Source: Opisthocomus hoazin | Lineage: Eukaryota > Chordata > Aves > Opisthocomiformes > Opisthocomidae | Assembly: GCF_030867145.1 (NCBI RefSeq) | Contig: NC_134443.1 | Location: 2,294,001-2,358,000, forward strand | Direction of reading: 5' to 3' | Length of the DNA stretch: 64,000 nt | Part shown: positions 58,750-64,000 of the stretch, piece after piece | Position numbering within the stretch: the stretch's first letter is position 1 | Layout of the letters: each line of letters opens with the position of its first letter | The notes under the pieces: generated by a model | Database searches by the model: none | What the model was told of the DNA's origin: nothing | The model's input: only the letters and a program-made list of their open reading frames with translations | Program-made: the position numbers and the translations under genes

Positions 58750-58850
58750 GCTGCGATAAACAGAAGGGCAAGAAACGCTGAAGTAAACAGGACTGGCGGG
58801 CACGCCGAGGGAGCGTGGACGCCGCGTGATCAGCGGCCTCATTGGCTGGC
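58750..58850 (-). promoter_or_regulatory. Second, diverged copy of the TXNIP promoter core
   Basis: CACGCC-GAGGG-AGCGTG (58801-58817), then CCGCGTGATCAGCG and ATTGG (58841-58845), closely matches 56630-56684 in the same orientation, with about 8-10 bp missing in the middle. A TGTTTAC (minus strand, 58783-58789) and a weak TTTATC (plus-strand GATAAA, 58755-58760) follow; the latter has the same spacing to the ChoRE as the TATA box of TXNIP. Confidence 0.6.
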
Positions 58851-58900
58851 CTGGCGCGTGACGGGGCTGCGGCTTGGATGGGAGCGGAATAGAGAATCGC

Positions 58901-58969
58901 ATGCAAATTCGCTGCCGTATCGGGATGGAAAGTCCCCAGGGGACTCGCGTCCGGGTAAGGATGTATAAA
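58901..58969 (+). promoter_or_regulatory. Octamer plus TATA pair on the plus strand
   Basis: A perfect octamer ATGCAAAT (58901-58908) lies 56 bp before TATAAA (58964-58969). Together they could form a plus-strand core promoter divergent from the element at 58750-58850. No transcript body is recognised. Confidence 0.35.
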
Positions 58970-58990
58970 GCGCTGCCTGCAAAGTAAACT

Positions 58991-61900
58991 TTGTCTCACT
59001 CGCAGCACAGGTTGAGCCCGTGCCGGGATACACGCCGCAGAAGACGTAGCCAGCCCGGCTCTCACAGCCCGTGCCCGCCCGCTCTCGGACAGTGAAACGC
59101 ATTCCAGCAATGTCAAAGGACGGTCGAGTGCCCGGCCAAAAAGCTCGCCAAAAATACGCTCCAAGGCACGTTCCACAGCCCCAGCCCTCTCCAAATCTCT
59201 CTTCGTCTGTCAATCAGCTGCTGCCCTTTGCTCCCCTGACCCCCATCTGGCTGGCAGTGCCTGCTGGTGCCTGCTGCGGGAGTAGGAGCAGCTGCGATTT
59301 CCTCAGGGCTGGGACCTGGTTCGCAAAGTTTCCCATGCAAGCAGCACCCTGGATTAAGCAAGGGTTTCGGAAACACTTAGGCATTTTAGCTTGTAAAAAG
59401 GAAAGCTTCGAAATGTCACGTCTCCTTTGAAAAACAAGGGCAGCGGGAGGGCGGCCGGTTGGGTTTCTGGGCACAGACCAGTGCTTGGGGGCTTCCTTGC
59501 TCCCACCAAGCAATTATTTTATGGCATTCACCCCCCCCTCGGCTTATTTCCTGTGGGGATCACGGTGCTCGGAGGATGGAGAGCAAGACTACTGCTGAGG
59601 GTGGCCGGGGAGGGCGGCCGGAGCCTTGACCCCCCACAGCATGCCTGGCCAGGGGCGAGGAGAGCTGCGTGACTAACACTGCGCTTCGAAAGCAGCAGGG
59701 CTGGGCTTCGCTGGAAACCGGGCCCTGGGGTGACTCACGGAGAGCCGGGGCTGCTGCCTGGGTCACAGAGAAGGAATTGGGTACGGCAGAAACTGGGCGG
59801 GCTGGGAATGGCCCTGGTTCCCACCATCTGAATCCTGCTGCTAATAAAAGCCTGGTGCTGATAAAACCCCTTTTTTTCCCCCCTCCCGGTCTAGGTGATG
59901 GGGAGCTGCTGCCCAGCGTTGCCCGGAGAAGCCATGCTCCTCCCGTGGCCGGCTGTCCTTTGCCCCCTCTGCCAGCCCCAAAGAGATCTGGTGGGTGCCT
60001 GCCGGCGGCTGCAGCCCTGGAGCTGCTCGCTGCTGTTTTCTCCATTTTTTTCGCCATATATGGTTGCTTCCAGCAAGTTTGAGGCGGGGAAGAGAGGGAC
60101 GCGAAGGGATTCCCAGTGGCCCCAGCAAGGGGACAGAGTGTGCCTGTAGTGCGGTCGAGAGCGGGAGCTGGGGTGGAAGAGGCATTTCCTCTGGCGAGGT
60201 TGTTTATGTCCGGAGAACACGATAAATGGGTCCCACGCTGGGTGCACCGGCTGCGTGTCGCTGCAGCTGGAAGACGAGGGGCTGTGGGGCTTGGCTGGCT
60301 CCTGGGAAGCCGCCGCTCGCCCCACGCTCGGCTCCTCGCCGCTCCGTTGGGCTGTGCCCGCGGCAGGAAGCCGACAGCGCGAGGGCCGCTGGAGATTTCT
60401 AGGTCTGGAAGCAGGCGGCGAAGCAAGGGGAGCGTCTCCGTTTCAGTTTCGAAATAAAACCAACTTTTTGGGGAGGTTGTTCAGGTTTGGGGGGGGGTCT
60501 GGCTGGAGGCAGGGGGGGCACAGCACCGCTGGGTGCTGGAATGTGGAAGCGTTTCCAGGGATCTACCAGGAACGGGTTGGAAGGCTCTCGGGGCAGATCC
60601 CAGTTCGGGGTTTCCAAAACCGGCTTTTTTGTGGCTTTCATCCGCAGCGATGACTTGTCTCCCCGCCGCCCGTGCTTCGCAGCGCTGTGCAGGTTGCGTG
60701 GTATTTTGAAATGCTTTGTGGCACACACGTCGCGGGTCGGGATCCCCTTTTCCCCTTCCCCATCCCCACGGAATGGGGAGACGTCCCCTCAGGGCTCGGG
60801 CGCGAGGACTTTCTCCCCAGAACCCCAAGCTTCCAGCTCCTGCCGAGGAGCGTGATGGGAAAGCTCTCCCTGGCAGATAGTTCTTTGCCGGGGTGGGATT
60901 TCTTCACTCCTTTTCTGGCCAGATCATGTTTTCACAACAGAGGAAGGGGAAAGCCAGAGCGAAGTGTCAACAGCCCGTGACAAGAGACTGAACCCAGTCA
61001 TCCATAAACAAGGAGGAATTTGGAGTTCGGAGCTTGGGAAGCCCCGTTTCTGTCATCTGCTCTGGGCAGGAAGACTCAGCTGCACCGGCTCTTTCCTCTG
61101 GCTCGGTGAGCGTGACCTCTCCCGGGCTCCCGGCGCATGGCAGGGCCAGCTGAGCCCGCTGCTCTCGCCTCCGTCGGCCAAGCCTTCCTCTTCTAAAGAA
61201 CAAATCCAGCTCCTCGCTTTGCCAGACCAGTCCGCTAGCTCCTCTCTGCCTCTGGTGCCAGCTGGGTTTGGAATAGGTTGTTACAAAGGGACGAAAAACT
61301 ATTGTAAAGCGAAAGATTTCCTGAGCTTCCATCCCTGCTCTGTCCAGTTGTCCTGCGAAAGGCCCCAGCTGGGGCCACAGATGCTGGAGAGAGCAAAGAA
61401 ATGGGGGAGGTTTTCCAGCAGCCAGAGCTACTCCGAGGCTGCCGGCGCGTGTGTGTGTGCCGGGGGGCCAGGGGATCCTCGCCGGAGACGCTCACCCCGA
61501 ACATCAAGCTTCCTAATTTGGAGAGTCAGGTTGGGCGGCCAAAATCGTGGGGGACACACACAATCCCCTCCTAGACCTCCTTCCCCCTCACTGATCCCAC
61601 AGGCAGCGAGGCCAGGTGCCGAAACCCTGGTGGGAGCGCTTTGGGGTGTGTGGGGCGAGGGTGGGGGCTGCTGCTGCCGCTGAGCTCCTCATATCTGGGC
61701 TTGGGCAGACATCTAGAGGCTTTGCCAGGAACGACACGGCGTTGGTTCCCCTCCGTCCGCGCGTGCAGGGCGGTTGGTGGATGACGCACGCAGTAGGTTG
61801 ATGATATTGGTGTGTTCGGCCTGCCCTGTCCCGGGACAAAGTTGAAGGGGAGGCAAGCAAAGTTGCATCTAAATTTGGCTGTAATGAGCCAATTTCTCGT

Positions 61901-62820
61901 GTTCCGAGCGTGCTGCTTGCGTGTTTGTACAAGTGAGAACAAGCATTACTCTCTCCGTTGGGTATTGACAAGAAGGAATGGCCGCACAAGGCTGACAACC
62001 CTGGCATTTGCCACTTCGTGAGGAAGAGGGGAGGTTGGACCTCTGGAGATCAGGCTGCTGTGCATCTGCTGCCCAAATACCACTGGCAGATTATTTCTTT
62101 CTTTTTTTTTTCCTGTGTTTTAAGGTTATTTTTCGTACTTGAGGAAGGGTTCCACACCAAGACGTGCCCGTTTCAGCCACCGTCCCTGTTCCTGTTCCTT
62201 CCTGGTGACGCTGCTCGAGGCGTTGGCCGTTGCGAACACGAGGAAGCCGAATCTGACCCTGACCTTTGTGGAGGAAGCTCACACCTTGGCCTTAGCGTCT
62301 TGCTAACAAATGCCGGAGTCTGGCAGGAAACGCGCTGAGGAAAGCCGCGCACTCGGGTGGTTTTTAACCCAGCGCTGCTGTTTTGGAGACCTGCTGCTGC
62401 TTCAGACAGCTCTGCTTTGCCGGGGAGAGCCTTGGCAGCTCAGCTCACGCCGCTGTGTGCCCACACTGCCACAGCGGGAGCTGGCAAACCTGGCCACGGG
62501 GATGCAGCTGTGGCTACCGCACCTCGTGCCCCAGGGCCTTGGCATTTCTCTTAGCTGCTAGAGATCGGAGTGAGACGGTGTGAAGCGGAGCAGGTTGTCC
62601 CAGACTTCTGACACCTTCCCGCGAGACCCGGTGCTGGCTGCCATTGACAACCGCCTACCAGGGCAGGCAAACCCCAGGTCTGATCCAGCCTGGGAATTCC
62701 CTTGCTCCAGCTGCCCAGGTTGGGCATCTGGATGCAGAGTGGCCCAAACTGGGCTCGCTTTTGGAAATGCTGCCTGGTGTTGCCGTGGTCTTTTTTAGCA
62801 GGTGACATATGCTAGGAAAT
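58991..62820. other. Unique sequence, no gene recognised; one CArG box
   Basis: Less GC-rich than the left part, with no coding exon I can support on either strand. A perfect CArG box, CCATATATGG, lies at 60054-60063. Confidence 0.4.
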
Positions 62821-62826
62821 TTAAGG

Positions 62827-62894
62827 GCTCGATCCAAAGCCTACTGACGTCAATGGAAATAGGTTTGTTGACATCAGAGGGCTTGGATCTGTGC
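62827..62894. repeat. Palindromic interspersed repeat
   Basis: The left arm (62827-62853, GATCCAAAGCCTACTGACGT core) and right arm (62868-62894, ATCAGAGGGCTTGGATC core) are imperfect inverted repeats around a 14-bp loop. The GATCCAAAGCC...GTCAATGG pattern is familiar as an old amniote interspersed repeat, possibly a small DNA transposon relic. Confidence 0.5.
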
Positions 62895-63284
62895 CTACGT
62901 TCCATTTCTTTATTTCAGATGGCAATCTGTCAGGGGTGGAAAGGTCTCTTTTCTACTTACAGACTTCAGCACGCCTTTGAAAGGTCTTGCTTCCCCTGCA
63001 ATCGTTCAGTGGAGGATGCAGAGTACAGAACGATCTGGAGAACAGGCGCAAACCCATTCAACGCTGCGGCCGTCCCTTCCGTGTTGCTGGGCCCCAGCCA
63101 GGCTGCAGCTCAGGTTCAGGCATCGTAAGAGCGGTGGTGGCCTTGTGACGTGCTGCGGCTCCCCACTGCCTGCTCCAATTGGAGCCAGAGCTTCAGGCCT
63201 TCGTGAGCTGCTCGGGGCGGTCCAGCTCACCTTATCTGGAGAGCATTGGTCAAAGTCCTCTCTACGAGGAGCATCTGGAAGATG

Positions 63285-63395
63285 CTCTCAGTCATATGGT
63301 TTAGTTTTAGGTTGTCCTGTGAGGAGCAGGGAGTTGGACTCCATGGTCCTTGCAGGTTCCTTCCAGCTTGAGATACTCAATGATTCTCATGGGCT
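63285..63395 (+). mobile_element. CR1 LINE 3' tail fragment, old
   Basis: GTCCTGTGAGGAGCAGGGAG, TTGGACTCCATGGTCCTTGC and a decayed octamer tail (CTCAATGATTCTCATG) look like a short, diverged CR1 3' end. From 63396 to 64000 I see nothing else. Confidence 0.6.
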
Positions 63396-64000
63396 TTGGG
63401 GTTTGTCGAGTGCATGATGTGAGGGGTCTTGAATCCAAAGTTCATGGGCAGACCCAGGAAACTGCTTTCCTTTTCAATGGGAACAAAGCCCTCGGAGCCC
63501 AGTTCGTTGCCTCCTTCCCAGCTGGGACGTTCGTGAGCGGGCTGGGAAGAGTGGGTTGGAATGACAGCCCTCCTGCAAAGGAGGCTGGGCACTCGCCGCA
63601 CTCCTCGGGAGGGACAGAGATGGCATGATGCTGTGGGACACGTGGTGGGCCAGGCTCTGCTGCACTGCTTCTCTGCTGTGCCCCTCCACCGCCTTCACAT
63701 TGCCGGTGGATCCTGGGGACTCTTCTGTCCCCACTTTACGACTGTGGAGGTACCAAGAGACTGGGTCTGGGGAGAGAATGTGGCCCCCCTCGCCTGCAAG
63801 GGTGGTCAGCCAGCGAGATCCCCATCTCTCCATTAAGAAACCCCCCTTTCCCCATGGTGTTCTTGTTGATTGGCTCCGTTGGCCGAAATCTAAAGGATGA
63901 TTATATTCTACATCATAAAACCTGTGCCTGCGGCGTGACCGTGACGCTGTTTCTGGCAGTTGCGTAGCTGTGTGCTGTTAGAGAGCTGCTGTTTCACGCC

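Noticed and set aside
58901-59060. Small nuclear RNA gene (octamer plus TATA)
   Set aside because: No recognisable proximal sequence element, no T-run terminator at a fitting distance, and no known RNA sequence.
56700-64000. Hemojuvelin (HJV), expected next to TXNIP by human order
   Set aside because: No exon with RGM-family wording was found on either strand; it may lie beyond the window or be absent.

Overview
The window looks like a stretch of bird genome, most likely a GC-rich microchromosome. The evidence is three convincing CR1 LINE 3' fragments of the avian type, one of them ending in ATTCTGTGATTCTGTGA, plus very short, very GC-rich introns full of minisatellites. The gene set is that of human 1q21.1. 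From left to right I find ITGA10 (minus, 3' end cut by the window edge), a Toll-like receptor gene with no counterpart at this place in human (minus), PEX11B (minus), LIX1L (plus), RBM8A (plus), GNRHR2 (minus), ANKRD34A (minus), POLR3GL (plus) and TXNIP (minus). All reading frames are open and complete inside the window except ITGA10. I resolved exon borders by hand from GT/AG sites and reading phase, and the predicted proteins match human counterparts that I recall closely in length.

Layout. 1-11024: ITGA10, 17 coding exons; at least six introns are mostly tandem repeat. 11732-16030: a TLR1/2-superfamily receptor with one coding exon and a probable upstream noncoding exon. 14.4-19.9 kb: intergenic repeats, an A/T-rich patch with TAATTA sites, and a possible PEX11B 3' UTR. 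19992-22139 and 22936-33440: PEX11B and LIX1L, divergent, sharing a 0.8 kb promoter with seven same-strand ATTGG boxes. 36.5-39.5 kb: RBM8A, behind a tandemly repeated AAGATGGCG/ACTTCCG promoter module. 39938-42018: GNRHR2, tail-to-tail with RBM8A. 44496-45803: ANKRD34A. 48085-49429: POLR3GL. 53402-56365: TXNIP, with a recognisable glucose-response (ChoRE/NF-Y/FOXO) promoter. 57-64 kb: no coding gene seen; it holds a 161-bp tandem array, a second diverged copy of the TXNIP promoter core, a palindromic repeat and a CR1 tail.

The genes are not a pathway; they are a conserved synteny block. The points most worth a second look are: (1) TXNIP has Ser at residue 247, the position of the cysteine that in human TXNIP bonds to thioredoxin; (2) an intact extra TLR, most like the TLR14/18 lineage, between ITGA10 and PEX11B; (3) a duplicated TXNIP promoter core 2.2 kb upstream, with a polyadenylation signal about 1 kb downstream of it; (4) LIX1L-RBM8A-GNRHR2 apparently inverted as a block relative to human; (5) regulatory arrays at the PEX11B/LIX1L and RBM8A promoters. 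Human comparisons are from memory; no search was run.
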